A stretch of 64,000 bases of DNA from Scenedesmus sp. ARA3 (GCA_004335835.1 RWJK01001552.1:31836-95835); one strand, 5' to 3'. Shown: positions 23,374-36,272, counted from the stretch's first letter. Notes: generated from the sequence alone by a model not told the origin. Numbers and translations: made by a program.

Positions 23374-24967
23374 ATGGCGGATGAGCGGCCTCACAAGGCC
23401 TTCCCTGATGGGGAATTCAATGCTGCTGAACTGAGAGGTACTGTATTTTCAAAGCATACAGCAAGAATATGCTTTGAGTGAATTGTCTGGGCTGCCTTTC
23501 GTAACATGGCAGCGCACAGCTTCACAACCCAGCACACTGCAATCAAGTCCCAACAACAGGGCTTTAATGCTCACTGCGGCACATATATCACATCCACAGT
23601 AGTTGCTACCAGCCTCTGACATCGCAAGCATCAGTTTCGGCAAGTGTCAGTGCGCAGCTGCACACTGCCCGCCGCTTCTGCGCCGTACCGCTGCCGCAGA
23701 TTTGGGCCAGTGCAACGCCCTCAGCAACCAGGAGGCCAAGATCGTGCTCAAGCGCTTCATGGACAGTTCGTCAGCCGCCAGCAAGACCTGGGTGGCGCCT
23801 CCGCTAGCACAGAAGGCCATGGACTACCTAGAAAAAGTGGAGGCCAAGACAGACACCAGTCACAGCAGGACCGTGGAGCAGCTGCGAGAGTGAGTGGCAC
23901 GCAGCAGCACTGGCAGGCATGGAGCATCATGCAGTGGCATAGGTGGCAGCCATGGAGGTCTGCCAAGCTGCCAGCTGCGGAGCAGCAGTGCCTGCTTGGC
24001 AATTTGCCACAGTAGTTGTGAGCTGGCCCTGCAAAGCACCAACTTGTGCTTGCACTGCTGGCTGTCTGTTACCAGTCCTTTACAGAGCTTGCAGGAGCAA
24101 AACAGCATCTGCAGGCGTGGCTGCTGAACGGCTGTGGCCACGCAAGTGCCTGTGTAGTGTCTGTAGCAGCAACATCATGCCAGCTGTGTGCTACTTCATG
24201 TCACAGTAAGGGTGTAGAACCAGCCGCTACATGCTCTCCTCGCACTTGTGCTGCTGCACTTGCAGCAGGAGCTCCAGGCGTGCTGTGGTCCATCTCATGC
24301 CTCACCGCGCAGAACTGCGAGCTCACCACTTCCTGCTGCACGCTCTGTGCTTGCACCCAACACCTGTTGCAGCGCACACAAGCACACTGATGCCTGCATC
24401 CATGTCTGCGCCTGTGCCAACCCTTTTTCGCTCCACATGCAGTACCGTGACGCGCGCCCAGGTGGATGAGTTTGAGATGGCGCTGCTGGCAAACCTCACA
24501 CCTGAAACCGTGGATGAGGCACTGTCCATAGTCCCCAGCCTCAAGGTGTGCTGCCAGCATCTATGCCCTGTGCCTTCTTATCCGTGAGAGGCTCTAGTTG
24601 TAGCATGGATTCTGCCAGGTGCTGCTGCTGCTGCTAGGGCGAGTGCTTGCAGGTATTGCACCGGTTGCATGCAGTGCTCTGCATGAACAGAGTGGTACAA
24701 CAGCAGTAGCACATTCACGCCTGAGGCATGCAGTGCTGGCTGGCATATTTGTCGATTGCTAATTGCTGATTGCTGACTTGCGTTTAATGATCATGCATGT
24801 CAGTCTAGGAAATCATGAAACTACTAGCATGGGAGCTTACCGCTAGACAGCATGCTCACAACAGCCGCTACTATATGCTCCTGATGCCGCAGGACCGGTT
24901 CGAAGAGAACAAGGAACAGCTGCAAGATGTTCTGAACGAGATTGTGACGCTCAAGCAGTTGCAGTAG
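23374..24967 (+). CDS. RPB4: DNA-directed RNA polymerase II subunit RPB4
   Basis: Four exons in phase: 23374-23437, 23700-23889, 24443-24545, 24893-24967 (143 aa, matching the usual ~140 aa). The N-terminus MADERPHKAFPDGEF and the helix CNALSNQEAKIVLKR correspond to the tip-associated part that pairs with RPB7. The HRDC-like C-terminal half is clear: AMDYLEKVEAKTDTSHSRTV, QVDEFEMALLANLTPETVDE, ALSIVPSLK, and the final RFEENKEQLQDVLNEI. RPB4 with RPB7 forms the stalk of RNA polymerase II, which acts in initiation, termination and mRNA export. Introns 2 and 3 are 350-550 bases with no other genes inside. Assignment is firm. Confidence 0.93.
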
Positions 24968-25522
24968 CTGCATTGATGGGAGCAGAAGCAGCAGCAGGAG
25001 GAGGAGCAGGAGCAGCAGCAGCAGGAGCAGCAGCAGAAGCACTGTTGATGCCGAGCACCACTCCTGGCAAAGGGCTGACTTCCAAGTGCTGCAGGTCACC
25101 TTGGACTTGACATTTCCACGAAGGCAGGAACTGGCCTGGTGGCAAGCCAAGGTAGCAGTTATGGCGACGTGCACGACATGATTGCCAGCGATTGTTGTGC
25201 TTTGCTGGCTTAGCTCGTGTTCTTTCGACTTTTTTGGCGCCCACTTGGTATCCTTGCACAGTGAAAGCTGCGCGCGAATCTGTCTCACAGCGTGCAGAGC
25301 CAGTTGTTGTTCGTGAAAGCATGTTTGTTGCTGAACCTTGCTCAAGGTCGCAGCCTTCTTTCTCTTTGGTGACCTTGGATCGGGGTTTCGGGCTGACCTG
25401 CCGGTAGGCTGCAACCGGCCCGCCAAGCTCACTTCAGTCACAGCCGGCCAAGGTGTATGTACTCATTTTAAGTCATCAAGCCTGCAACCCTCCCCGCCTT
25501 CACCTCCTCGACAAACACCAAC
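24968..25522. other. Intergenic stretch between two plus-strand genes
   Basis: 3' UTR of RPB4, with an AGC/GGA-rich repeat at about 24982-25040, and the promoter of the following gene. Nothing else is seen. Confidence 0.55.
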
Positions 25523-26976
25523 ATGCAGCTCGTCCGTGCACCGTTCCAGCAAGGCGCCTGCGCCCGCAAGGCCCCGGTCAGGGCATCTGTGGTCCGCTGC
25601 AATGTGTCATTCAAGCCAGAGCAGGCGATGGCTGCAGTGCTGGCAGCTGGTGTGCTGCTGGTGAGTGAGCTGCACTGAAGCTGTGTAGCGCTGCTGCTCA
25701 GTTCAAGATGTCAACTTGTAAAATCTATGCCATCTGCGTTCAGTAACAGTTTGCAGCGGACACAGCTATGTTCGGTTGGGAGATCGTTGCCGAGGGGGAT
25801 CAAATAAAGGCGATGCCTGACCCCGGCCGAGGCTTTCGCTACTCTGGCACAGCAGTCATTGGTTTATTCGCGCGTATTGCTACTAGTCTCGACGACAGCA
25901 GTGTTACACCAGCAGCTGCGCTCTTGAACTGTCTCCCCATGTGCCTCGCACTGCAGCTGCATGACAGACATGTCTGGCACGGGCATCTCATCGTATGCCT
26001 CTGTTGCTGACGACGTGTCAACGCTTACTTGGGCCCTCTCTGAATGTGTGCACTGCCTGCAGACCCCGCCAGCGCTGGCACTGGAGAACCCGCAGGGCAG
26101 CAACAGCGCTGCAGTTGAGGCACAGCTGGAGGCCCTCATTGAGGCACGCACCGGCAAGGCAGCAGCCCTGCCCATCCTGGACGAGGTGCCACAGGTGATT
26201 GCTGAAGGCTGCTGCTGCGAGCTGCATTTGCACAAGATAGCAGGCTTGCTGCTGTGCTGTGCCTGGGCTGAGCGTTTTTGGCGCAAAAGCGTGTTGCTTG
26301 CAGTGGGCTATCAGCAGCAGCAATGCTTGCGCGCGAGCGTGGGGCAGCAATAGCAGTGGCAGTGTGACAAAAGCTGCTAAACCTGCAGACTAGCACACAA
26401 CTCAGAATCCAAGCATTGGTGCCGCTGGATGCACTGCAGTGGTCTTTTTGCTCGCGAGCTGTGCCAGCAACACCCTGCGACAGGCAAACACTCCTGAAAC
26501 CACGACAGCGCAAACGTCACTTTGAGCCTCACACGCTTGCTAACCTCGCGCTGAAACAACACGCGCTGCATCCTGTGCAGGCGCCAGCACCCAAGAAGGC
26601 TGCAGCAGTTGTGGAGGCTCCCGTGGTGCCAGCTGTGCCCATGGCCCCTGCAGTGGTGGAGCCGCCGCTGCCTGCACCAGTGGCAGCACCCACACCTGCG
26701 CCTGCCCCTGCACCAGCACGCCCCACAGGCCTGCAGGTCAGGGAGACAGCCCAGCCAGCAGCACCAGCCGGCAACAACGGCCTGATCATTGGAGGGGGTG
26801 TGGCAGTGCTGGGCGTTGCAGCAGCAGCAGCAATGGCTGGCAACAGTGGCCAAACTGTGGAGCAGGCTGCGGCAGCGTCTGCTGCACCACCTGCTGCTGC
26901 GGCAGCTGCACCGCCAGCTGATGCTGCAGCTGCGCCTGCTGAGGCTGCTGCAGAGGGAGATGGCGCATCCGCCTGA
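25523..26976 (+). CDS. Probable chloroplast protein with C-terminal membrane segment, function unknown
   Basis: Four exons are proposed: 25523-25660, 25750 to about 25992, 26063-26194, 26581-26976 (about 302 aa). The first exon looks like an algal plastid transit peptide (MQLVRAPFQQGACARKAPVR, then ASVVRCNVS) followed by a hydrophobic Ala/Val/Leu helix (AMAAVLAAGVLL). Exon 2 opens with FAADTAMFGWEIVAEGDQIK and MPDPGRGFRYSG, which look folded. Exons 3-4 are Ala/Pro-rich (APAPAPARP) with one strong membrane-type helix (GLIIGGGVAVLGVAAAAAM) and an acidic Ala-rich tail. This could be a thylakoid protein, but I do not recognise a family. The 3' border of exon 2 is uncertain: the chosen donor leaves an intron of only 70 bases, and an earlier donor near 25855 is possible. 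Confidence 0.62.
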
Positions 26977-28084
26977 AATACTTGAACAGCTGTGTTACAG
27001 GGAGTACGTGCTGTGTGGCCTTGGCTGGCTGACTAGTTGCAGGCAGCACTGGGGGCAAGGTGTGGCAGCAGCACAAGCCCTTCATCTGTTGCAGCGTGAC
27101 AATAACAGGCAGCGCGACGTACGAGTTGCTGCTGCCCAGTTTTGACTTTGATTGTGCTGTGCTGTGGTGCTGCAGAGTGCCTGGGTCAGCTGAGCAGTAC
27201 CTCGCTGATGCAGTGTTGGTTTGGCAGTACGGGCTGTTTGTTGTGTTGCTGTGCATAGCCCTTGATATGGGCTTACATGCATGTTGCAGCACGGCAGGTG
27301 TGGCAACAGCTGCAGCTGCTTGCAGGGAAGCTGCTCAGGTGCTGCCAACAGCAGCAAGAAGGCGCTGGGTGAAGGTTATGTGTGTGTGTGTTGTATGGCT
27401 ATACAAGCTGATGGAACCTTGGTTGGACAACAGCAGAGCAAGGTTGAAGCACACTGAATGGGAAATGTTCAGTAGTTGAGCACATATGTTGCAGTCGGTG
27501 CTTTGGGAGTGTTCTTGTACTGCACCAGGTGATTTCACCATAAACAATTACGCAACAATCGTATACATCACCGTCTTGTTGGTTCTGTTCTGGCTGGCCA
27601 CACACCCGAAACTGGTCAGGAGTATTTACGCACGTGCGTGTCTGGAAGTTTGTGAGTCCAGGTTGTGAGGTTGAGGTCACTTCAACCGTTGAACCGTTGA
27701 TACGGGCCGTATTGAATGTTGTCGTTTGGGGCCCCCGGGCGGCGGCTGAACGCCGCAACGTTTGTCTGTGTCACACAGTACGCGGTGTAGTATGCTTCTG
27801 AACACTGCTTGTGCTTGCCAACATATTCTCATCAACTTTTTGAACCTCTGCGTGTACACACATGTGTGTAACTCTTCAAAAACCAATTTCAACCAAGCGC
27901 TGAAGGCAATGATCCCACCGTCTGGATGGACAGCGACAGCAACACACACAGTTGCCAACACACTCAGTGTGAAGCAGTGCTTCAAGATCCCAGAATCATC
28001 TCTATAGCTTGGGTTAACTTAACGCAAATGTAGTTACAAGACATACTGCTTTGTTTGCCTAGCATTGCCCCCGTGCCAGTACTG
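26977..28084. other. Convergent 3' flanks, no gene seen
   Basis: Between the stop of the plastid-type gene (+) and the stop of the DUF218 gene (-). Short frames here lack coding character. A GC-rich patch near 27715-27765 (GGGGCCCCCGGGCGGCGGC) can form a small hairpin, but nothing ties it to a function. Confidence 0.55.
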
Positions 28085-28648
28085 CTACAGCCAGCTGCGC
28101 AGGCGGTAGTAGCCCAGCGCCCCCACATCCCTCCAGAAGTCCACCTGGTCCATGGCAGCATCCAGCAGCCAGTGGCCGTAGCCGCAGTGGCCGGCAAATG
28201 GCGCGGCAGCGACGTACAGCTGCATGCAGAGCAGCGGCGGCGGCAGCAGAGCAGCGGCAAAGCGATCACTGCTGGCTCGGTTTCAGCAGCACGTGAGGGC
28301 TCGCTGTTTCTGCGCAGCATGTGCTGGCTGCCACACCAGCGACTGGAAGTTCAACATACTTGTACCATGACGCACTCAGAAAGTCAGTGCTGCTTGAGTT
28401 GCACAGGCTTGCACACAATGCGCGGCAGTGACTGTTGATAAGGTTCTAGCGCAGTCGTGCATTGTTGCCAAACGCAGCTGAGACCATCAGCCATAAGCCT
28501 GCTATCAAACATTGCTGGCCCCTCACTTGTGCGTCCATGCATGCTTGCTGCGCAGCCTTGCGGAGCGTGAAATAGCTGCGCAACTGGTGGAAGGGGTTGG
28601 TGATGAGCACCACACTGGGCGGTGGCTGCGCTGTGTGTAGTTGCCCTG

Positions 28649-28681
<33 letters not shown>

Positions 28682-30121
28682 TGATCATGGCCAGGCTGAA
28701 AAGTGCATTGGTCCTTGTTGATGTCGACTTCTCCTCTAGCAGCCACCTGCAACAGCAGCCAGCAGCAGCAGCCAGCAGCAGCAGCAGCAGCAGTGTCAAC
28801 GCACCGCCACGTCAACACTATAGGTGCGTGCACGCAAGATATGCTGCTGCGCAATGGCGACAATAATGTCAGGTAGCAAAAGGTAGCAGCCCCGACATGC
28901 AACTTACAGCATGCCGTGCACTGCATGCAACGGATGCACTGGCAGAAGCTGCATGCATGTCTGCGCTGCAGCCAGGTCATGCTTCAAACCAGGCCCCAGC
29001 TCATCCAGGCTGCTGTGCTGTTCAGCACATCCTTATCATTTGACCACCAGCCTCAGCCGCACCTGCCAGCTGGCGGCGGCTGCTCAACCAGGCTCAGCGC
29101 AACATCCACCATGGCATGCGCCTCCGACACGTTGCGCAAGCCGCCGCCGGGGTGCGCGCCACTGAAGATGAGCCGCGACACTGCCCCCTGCAGCGCAGCA
29201 GAGAGTGAACTGCTTGGTGACTGTTGCAGCAGCTGGCAACTTGCAGATAGCAACAGCGAGGGCACCAATGGTGTGCAGACGAACCAAACCACTGCACCAG
29301 CTGCTGCGGTGCAGCGTGCCACAAGCACTGTCGATCTGACTGCGTTCCTTTGTGCCCTGCATACAGTGCTGGTTGGTGGCCTAGCTAGCCCAACTGCATT
29401 GGTGGGGGCTGCATGCAACAGCACTGCTGGCAGCTGTTGTAAGGCTGGCCATGGTTGCCAGGCATTGAGTGACATCGAGTGACTGATTCAGCGCACCTGC
29501 TGGTACAGCTGCACTGCAACCTCCACTCTGCTGCGCAGGGGCTGCGTGCAACTGCCATTCCTGCAATCAGGGCCAGGACAGGGGTGGCGCAGGGCGCGGG
29601 AGGGCTTCAAGGTGTTTGTGCCACCAATGCAGCACTGTGCATGGCAAGCGCACTACGTTGCAAGTGCTGGGGTGCTGGTTAAGCAGCCTGCAGCTTGCAT
29701 GCAAGCAAACTAGTCACCATCAGCAGAGTAGAAGCTGTGTGCTGCGTACTACTAGTAGCTGTTTGTTGTTGGTTGCTGACCAAGCGCACCTGTGCAGCGC
29801 ATAGCCGAGCACCACTCCATAGTCCAGCTGCTGCCCCTGTGGCAGTGGATGTCTTCTACTGCAGAACGGTAGGTTGAGGGCACGAATAATCCAAGAGCCA
29901 GACGACAGCCCAACAGACAGGCGTGCTGCCCAGACTGACATCTGCAGCAGAGCCCAGGAGGCTGCCCACCTGTAGGAAAGCAGGCCATGCATCCAGGGTG
30001 TAACTTGCCATAATGCTGCCATGCTTAAGCACACAGCAACACCCGCTGCACCTGCTGCATACAGCATTCGTTCATTGCTGGTGCTGCTGCTGCTGCTGCT
30101 GCTGGCCCACGAGGCGCCCAT
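28085..30121 (-). CDS. DUF218 (YdcF/ElyC-like) membrane protein
   Basis: Six exons in phase: 30121-29970, 29858-29790, 29560-29497, 29187-29063, 28746-28527, 28219-28085 (254 aa). A Ser-rich N-terminus is followed by one membrane-type helix (MLYAAGAAGVAVCLSMAALW, residues about 18-37). The DUF218 fold then appears in order: LDYGVVLGYAL, PLRSRVEVAVQLYQQG, LIFSGAHPGGG, NVSEAHAM, LLEEKSTSTRTNALFSL, and VVLITNPFHQLRSYFTLRKA. These correspond to the conserved Gly, SGG-like, Glu-Ala, Glu/Ser-Thr-Asn and Ser/Thr-x-x-His-x-x-Arg motifs of the family. Bacterial relatives act on envelope lipid carriers; the role in algae is unknown. A Gln run interrupts the domain before VVLITNP. Confidence 0.88.
28651..28683. 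repeat. (CTG)n tract coding poly-Gln in the DUF218 gene
   Basis: Eleven triplets inside exon 5, read as CAG on the coding strand. Confidence 0.9.
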
Positions 30122-30814
30122 AGCTCTGTCAATCACAGCAACCAGTTTTCAAGACGGTATGTGTCACCCATTCCACTTCTGCAAGGCAGCTGACGCGTGG
30201 ACAAGCGCGTATTACGCCGGTAGAAGGTTAAAGGCAGGGGCTGTGTAGTGGTCATGTTAGTGACCTGGTTATGCCATGGCAGTGCCCCTTCTTGGCGCGA
30301 TGCGGGTGAAACCAAGATGCTTTACCAGGATGTCTAGGCTGTTCCGCGTGTTGCTTATGCTCGCTGCCTCGCTGGCAGCTTGAAGTGCATCGAGCTCCTG
30401 CAACAATAAAATTAGTTGTGAACGCTTCCGCTGGTCTAACACCGCTCATATACGTGTTGTGATTTGCATCAACGCATGCCCATCTTAGAGACTAGGCGAA
30501 GCATTCAATCACGAAGGTGGGCTTCCAGCTTCTGCTCTCGTTTGGTCGACGACACTGGTGTTCATCACAGCTGCACCGACCGCAATCTCATTACCCGTAT
30601 CATTGTCATACTTTATGGGCATAGCTTGGGTTATGCAGCAGCAGACTCCGCAATGTCCACTGTCACTGCTGCTGCAGGGTTGCTGACTGGAACAGCTGTT
30701 CAGTCTGCAGTGCCTAGCACCTGAGCGCCGTTCTACAGCACTATACGAAGCAGGACATACCGCCAGCAGGATACCTTGCCCACCCAAGCAGAACCTTGCA
30801 CACAGCAGTATGCC
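30122..30814. promoter_or_regulatory. Divergent intergenic region, probable promoters of DUF218 and GT92 genes
   Basis: 693 bases between two head-to-head start codons. Promoter role is inferred from orientation only. Confidence 0.45.
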
Positions 30815-33471
30815 ATGCCAGCACCGTCAGCTCGCAGCGCGCTTGTAGCGTGGGCACCTGTGCTGCTGCTTTGGGTGCTTGCCTTGCTGCTGCTGCACAC
30901 CTACGTGCCAAGCACCCACTTGGCTGGAGCAGCTAGCCAGCAGGCTGTCCAACCCCAGCAGCTGCAGCAAGAAGCCAACCAACATGGCGTCGACGGCAGA
31001 ACCAAGCCCGCACTGCAGCAGACGCAGCAGCGGCACCAGGCACTGCAGCAGCGTGTGCGGCAGCTAGCGGCACAAGCTGCTGCTGGAGGCTCAGCTGGCA
31101 GCCGCATGGGGCTGCGACCCGAGCGCCTCTTGCAGCAGCAGCAGCAGCAGCAGCAGCAACCAGCAGCTGGCTCTAGATCAGGCTTGCAGGAAGCTGCCAC
31201 GCCGGCGGCAGCAGCAGTGGCAGCGCCGCTGCCGAGCAGCTTCAGCATACCTGTGCCGCCGCCGGGCCAGAATGTGCCGGCAGAGCCACTGGTGCCGCTG
31301 TACTCCCCGGATCAGCTGCGTCTGCGGCTGCCGCTGCTGGATGATGTTCCGCTTGAAGGCCAGATCATCAGCCTCATGGAGCAAATGCAGCAGGCAGCGC
31401 ATTTGCACCGCACACTGACAAATGAGCAGCTGCAGAATGCAAATCCTCTGCTAGGCAAGCACGGTATCCTGAAGATCCCGGACCGCAAGGATCCAAAGCA
31501 GTACCCGGATGGGTATGTGGCGATCTGCGCGATTGTGAAGAACCAGCACCAGGACCTGCGCGAGTGGCTGGAGTATCACAAGTGGATCGGCGTAGGCAAG
31601 GTGTACGTGTATGACAACAACAGCACGGTGAGGCACTTGATTGGCAGCGTACAAACACGCCTGTTGCTTGTGCTGCGTTGCCGGTTCAGCAGCAGCAGCA
31701 CCGGCAGCAGTGAGCCAAATCAACTGGCAGCTGGCACTGACAGTAGCCGGGGCACGGGTAGCTGCTGGACGACTGTACAGCACTGGCTGTGCGGCATGCG
31801 CAGTCACTGCTGTAGCTGACGTTTGACTGCAGCACTGCGATCAGTGCGGGGTGCATTGTCAGCGGCTCAGTGCCTGAGGCAGTCTGTTTTGCGCGCTGTG
31901 GTGGATGCCTTGCCTTAGCTTTCACCTTGCTTAGATGTCTACGCCCCTGCCCTGCAGGTGCCGCTGCTGCCCGACATCATCGACATGGTGCAGGCGGGCT
32001 TTGTGGAGTACTCCTACTTCACAGGCATGCCGCGCTACAGGGACCTGTTCCGCACCAGCAGCCAGTGGTGGGCCTACAACGACTGCGTCACGCGCTTCAG
32101 GCACAGACATAGGTGCGGCCGGTGGCAGCTGCAGATGCGTTCTGCCGGGCTTTTGCAGGATGTTACTGTGCAGGTCGCTGGTTGTACACCAGCCCTCCCT
32201 GTCATTCAGTTATGCCATGCACAAGAGCTGTTGCTGGCTGTTGCTGCGACGCCTCTCGATCATGTCGTCTAGCCGCGCCATGCAGCTGCAACCAGCAGCA
32301 TGTCTTGCAGCTGTGCAGCATGCCTCACACAGTGCACAGTGCAACTGCCTTCTGACGGCCCCACTCACTTGTGCTCTGCGCAACAAACACCCCCTTTCGC
32401 TGTGCCTGCCTATGTGCCTGCCCGAATCTCTACTCCCAACCATCTCCCTGGCACGTGCCGCAGGTGGCTCGCCTTCATCGATGCAGACGAGTTCATCGTG
32501 CTGCATGATGCAGCCGGCACCAACAACATCAACGACTTCATGCGCGGCTACGACCAGTACGGCGGCCTGGCGCTTAACTGGGTGGTGTTTGGCAGCAGCG
32601 GCCACAAGCAGCGGCCACATGGCGGCGTGCTGGTCAACTACCGGCAGTGCCTGCCATTGCAGCAGGAGCAGAACCAGCACGTGAAGGTCATTGCGAATAC
32701 AGCACACCTGATGACGGTGGGCGATGACCCGCACCGCGTGTACTACCACGACATGAAGCGCTACAGCACAGTCAACGAGCTGGGCGTACCAGTGAGCGCT
32801 GCTGCTGACTGCTGCTGCTGCTGCTGCTGCTGCTGCTTCTAGGCCTGAAATTGTTGCTCCTTTGCATGATGATGGTGTGTGCAGCAGCAAGCTGCTGGCA
32901 CCTGCAACAGGTGCCTGCATGCTTTTCGTGCCTTACGTCACCCCCCTGCTGATATGGACTGCGCAGCGGTTGGCAAGTTCGCCTTCCAATTCACCTGCTT
33001 ATAGATTGCCCTGCGCACTGCGCCTCGCACCGCACCGCCTGGCTTCCGGCTGCCGCCGTCTGCATGCCCTGCCGACCTGCTGATCTTTATCTGTATCTTT
33101 ATTTCGCACCACAGGTGCCCGGCCCCAAGTCGCCGCCCAGCCACAGCAAGGTGGCGCTGTACCACTACCTCACCAAGAGCGAGGGCGAGTACATGCAGAA
33201 GATGCGGCGCGGCAGCGCGGCAGGCAACTACAAGGCCCCCGAGTTCTTCACAGCCATCAATGGCCTCGCCACGGAGCGCTGCACGCGAGCTGTGCCGCTA
33301 GGCCTCAGGTGCTGCCCTAGTGTGACTGCTGAGCTGGGGGAAGATGGTGTTGCGAGGGTGCGCGCAGCCATTGCTGCTGACCAGGCTGCGGCTGCTGCTG
33401 CTGCTGGCATTGGTGCTGCTCCGGGTACGGTTGCTGCAGATCAGGGTGCTGCTGTTGCTGCTGCCGGTTAG
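30815..33471 (+). CDS. Glycosyltransferase family 92 (DUF23) type II membrane protein
   Basis: Four exons in phase: 30815-31627, 31958-32112, 32464-32791, 33115-33471 (550 aa). The N-terminus is a short basic-side tail followed by a signal-anchor helix (LVAWAPVLLLWVLALLLL, residues about 9-26), as in Golgi type II enzymes, then a Gln/Ala-rich stem. The GT92 domain starts near residue 237: YVAICAIVKNQHQDLREWLE, HKWIGVGKVYVYDNNS, PRYRDLF, then the DxD-like catalytic motif LAFIDADEFIV, and HVKVIANTAH followed by SKVALYHYLTKSEGEY. Family members transfer sugars (for example galactose) onto glycans or cell-wall polymers; the substrate here is unknown. The C-terminus after TERCTRAVPL is Ala-rich and poorly conserved. 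A longer frame extends upstream without an ATG. Confidence 0.9.
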
Positions 33472-35190
33472 CCAGCGCGGCTGACAGGAGGTAGTGTCTG
33501 TGCGTGTGGCCTGCCTGCACAGGTGGTGCAGGGTGGCAACACTCCTAGTACCCTGTACGGCGCTTGGCGTGTGTTGTGTGTGCTGTGGATGGCGCGTGTC
33601 CACATGTGCAGACTGTGATGACCACCCCTACCTGCCGCTTTGGAATCACTGCACGGAATTGCGGTGATGTGATTTATGCTGCAGCAGTTACTTGGCAAGG
33701 AACTGGCCAGCTGACTGCCTTGTGTTATTCTGCTGGAAGGGGTGACAGTGTTTCTTGGTCATGCTTGGCTTGCTTGCTGTGATCGGTGCTGGTTTGGCTC
33801 CTGTGGATGGTATGCGCAAGATTTGGGGTAGGTGTGGACCTGCAAGTAGGCATGACTGTCAGTCATGATGCACCTGATGCTGCTGCACCAAGCAGCCAGT
33901 GCATGCATTGAACGTCTGCTAGCTGCAAGTGTAGTTGCAAGCTAGTCGGAGCATGAACTTCCTGTAGGCAGGCACATGCAGGCCACTTCCGTTCTGGCGT
34001 CGAGCTTCAAGCACCACCAGCTCTAGTTGTGTTATGGTGAGTTGTGTGCAATGTGTTTTTGTCAGCCGACGCCTCTAGGTGACTGTTCAGGTTTCAAGCC
34101 GCGAGATTGGCAGTGTGATTTTGGTGGCTGACTGCCGGCTGTGCCAGGTTAGTTTTACACACCGCTTGACCACATGGCACACGCCGGGGTGTATTCGTGA
34201 TCACGCTCATCAGCTACAAAAGTTAGCCATTGGCTGCAATGCGATGAAGATTGTGGGGTGCTAGCCCTGCCGTGCTGCAGCTGGTAACTCCCTTCCAAGA
34301 CTTCTGCACCCGACCAGCTGGGCAAAGCCAGGCGCCACCAAGAGTGTGCATGAAACATGTGCCTAAACGTCATCAGGTTACCATTCATGCCATTTAGCCA
34401 TAGCAACATGCCCAATCGATTCATGATATCATGAAATGTTCATGAAATGACCAAGGCTTGCAACTGCTTGCCCCATACACATGCTGCCTGTAAATTTGGT
34501 GTGTTCACATGCTGCCACAGTGCGCCAGCATGATCGTACACACAATCATCTGGTAATGCCCAACAGAGCATCCCTTGCTTGCAAACATGTTTGCACACTG
34601 TACAGTGTGTGCTCAACATGTGTGTGTACACGTGTGCTGCATGCACCTGGCAAGAGCACCTGGCTGCAAGACAGCCGCCAGGACCCAACAATGTCTACCT
34701 ACAACACAGCAGATGAAAACCAGGCATTGCCTCTACACACGCCCCACGGCAGCACCCACACAGCGGCAGCACCAGGCGGTTGCAGCTGGCACACATCAAA
34801 GCTGCAATGCCAGTGCTGCATATAGGTGCCACAGGCGTGCACAGTAGAGGCAAGTCTGTTCCACTGCTGCCACTGCTGCAATTACATGTAATGCCACTGA
34901 CTACACTCTTGCTGAAATTGCGTTTAAAGCAGCACAGGCATGTAGCAAGTGTCATTTTAGAACGGAAGTTGCGGTCCTACAGATGCACCTAAGCACGATG
35001 AAACAACTCGTGTTGGTTGCAGTGCATGCCATGCATACAAAAATCATATCAGCATCCTCCTGAACACATGCTATGTCATGCCGGCTGCATCTGCAATTGC
35101 AGCAGCACGCAAGCTGCACATGCTGCAGTGAATGCAGCAGCCCATGGAGCAAGGCATGCAAGAGAACCCTGGGACCAAAGCCACGCCTGC
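33472..35190. other. Convergent 3' flanks, about 1.7 kb, no gene seen
   Basis: Between the GT92 stop (+) and the UBE2S stop (-). Frames are short and not coding-like, and composition drops toward 52% GC. Long UTRs are the simplest explanation. Confidence 0.55.
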
Positions 35191-36272
35191 TCACAAGCGC
35201 TTGAGGCTCTTCTTCACCTTGCTAGCTGCTGCCTTGAGCTCCGGCTTGGGCTTCTTAAGCGCAGGCGAGCCCGACCCGCTGGGCCCAGCCTCGCCGGCTG
35301 CGCTGCTGCTTGCGTTGGCGCCTGTTGATGTGGTGAGCGGCATGTGCCGCTTGGCTGCTGCTGGCTGCTGCGCGTGCAGGCTGGTCATCAGCCGCGCGTA
35401 CTTTTCGTACTCTGCGTAGTCCTCCAGCAGCGCCTTGCCTGCCTCCTCGTTGAGCGCCGACTCGGGGTAGGGCTCGATCAGCAGGCAGCGGATGACCTGC
35501 AGCACGTGGCGGATGCCTGCAGGAGCAGGACACGCGGGACCAGCGCACAGCAGAGGTCGGCAGACAAGTCGTGCCAGGATGGTGCATGGCAGGATGCATG
35601 GGCATTTCACATTGGGAGCCTTTTGAATGACAGCTTTGTTGGTACTGCACGTCAACAGTGACAATTGCCAATGGCAGAAGTGCACTGCTTGTGCAGCAAC
35701 AGCACCAAGCCTGATAGTGTCTGGAGGCGCTGATAGTGTCCAGGGTTGATAGTGCCTGGAGCCAATCGCAACGCGCTGGTGGTCTGGTGTGCGATGCATA
35801 TGGTAGATGCTTGACAACAGCGAAAACACAAGGACCGCAGCATTTACTGACTGTGAGGCTGTGTACTGCCAAGCATGTCCTATGGTGCTGCTGCAGCAGC
35901 AGTAGTGTCGCCGACTCAGGAACCCTTCCTACATGCAGCCTACTGCTGGCCGTGGTACGCACCTAGCTCTGGCTTCCAGTCCCTCTTGAGCACGTTGACA
36001 CAGATTTCTCCAGACTTGCTGACGTTTGGGTGCCATATCTTAGTTGTGAAGAAGCCCTTGGGAGGGCTGGCAGGGAAATCTGCTGGCAGCGACAACCGCA
36101 TGCGGAACATTCCTCCCTCGAAGGGAGTACCAGGTGGTCCATCTATTTCTGCCTGAATGTCTGTGACATCTGCTTCGTTGATGGTAACCCGAATGCCCAG
36201 GTCGCGCAGCTCGTCGCTTTGCAGCTCTTGCAGCTGCTTGGCCAATGCCTTGACGGCTGTTGACCCCAGCAT
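35191..36272 (-). CDS. UBE2S: Ubiquitin-conjugating enzyme E2 S (UBE2S/UBC22)
   Basis: Two exons in phase: 36272-35963 and 35516-35191 (211 aa; human UBE2S has 222). The UBC fold is complete: [37 protein letters not shown], and the active-site segment [18 protein letters not shown] with the catalytic Cys at residue 91. [20 protein letters not shown] and [11 protein letters not shown] follow. A Ser/Lys-rich tail ends in KKSLKRL, resembling the Leu-Arg tail with which UBE2S docks on the anaphase-promoting complex. UBE2S extends Lys11-linked ubiquitin chains on APC/C substrates during mitosis. The ATG at 36270-36272 is the first after an in-frame stop; the N-terminus is a little shorter than in animals. 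Confidence 0.93.

Noticed and set aside
27700..27770. GC-rich hairpin as a structured RNA or terminator
   Set aside because: Too short and without conservation or context; ordinary 3' flank is more likely.
28446..28799. Frame beginning with a poly-Leu run read as a signal peptide
   Set aside because: The Leu run is the intron-end (CTG)n tract before the DUF218 exon 5 acceptor, not coding in the spliced product.
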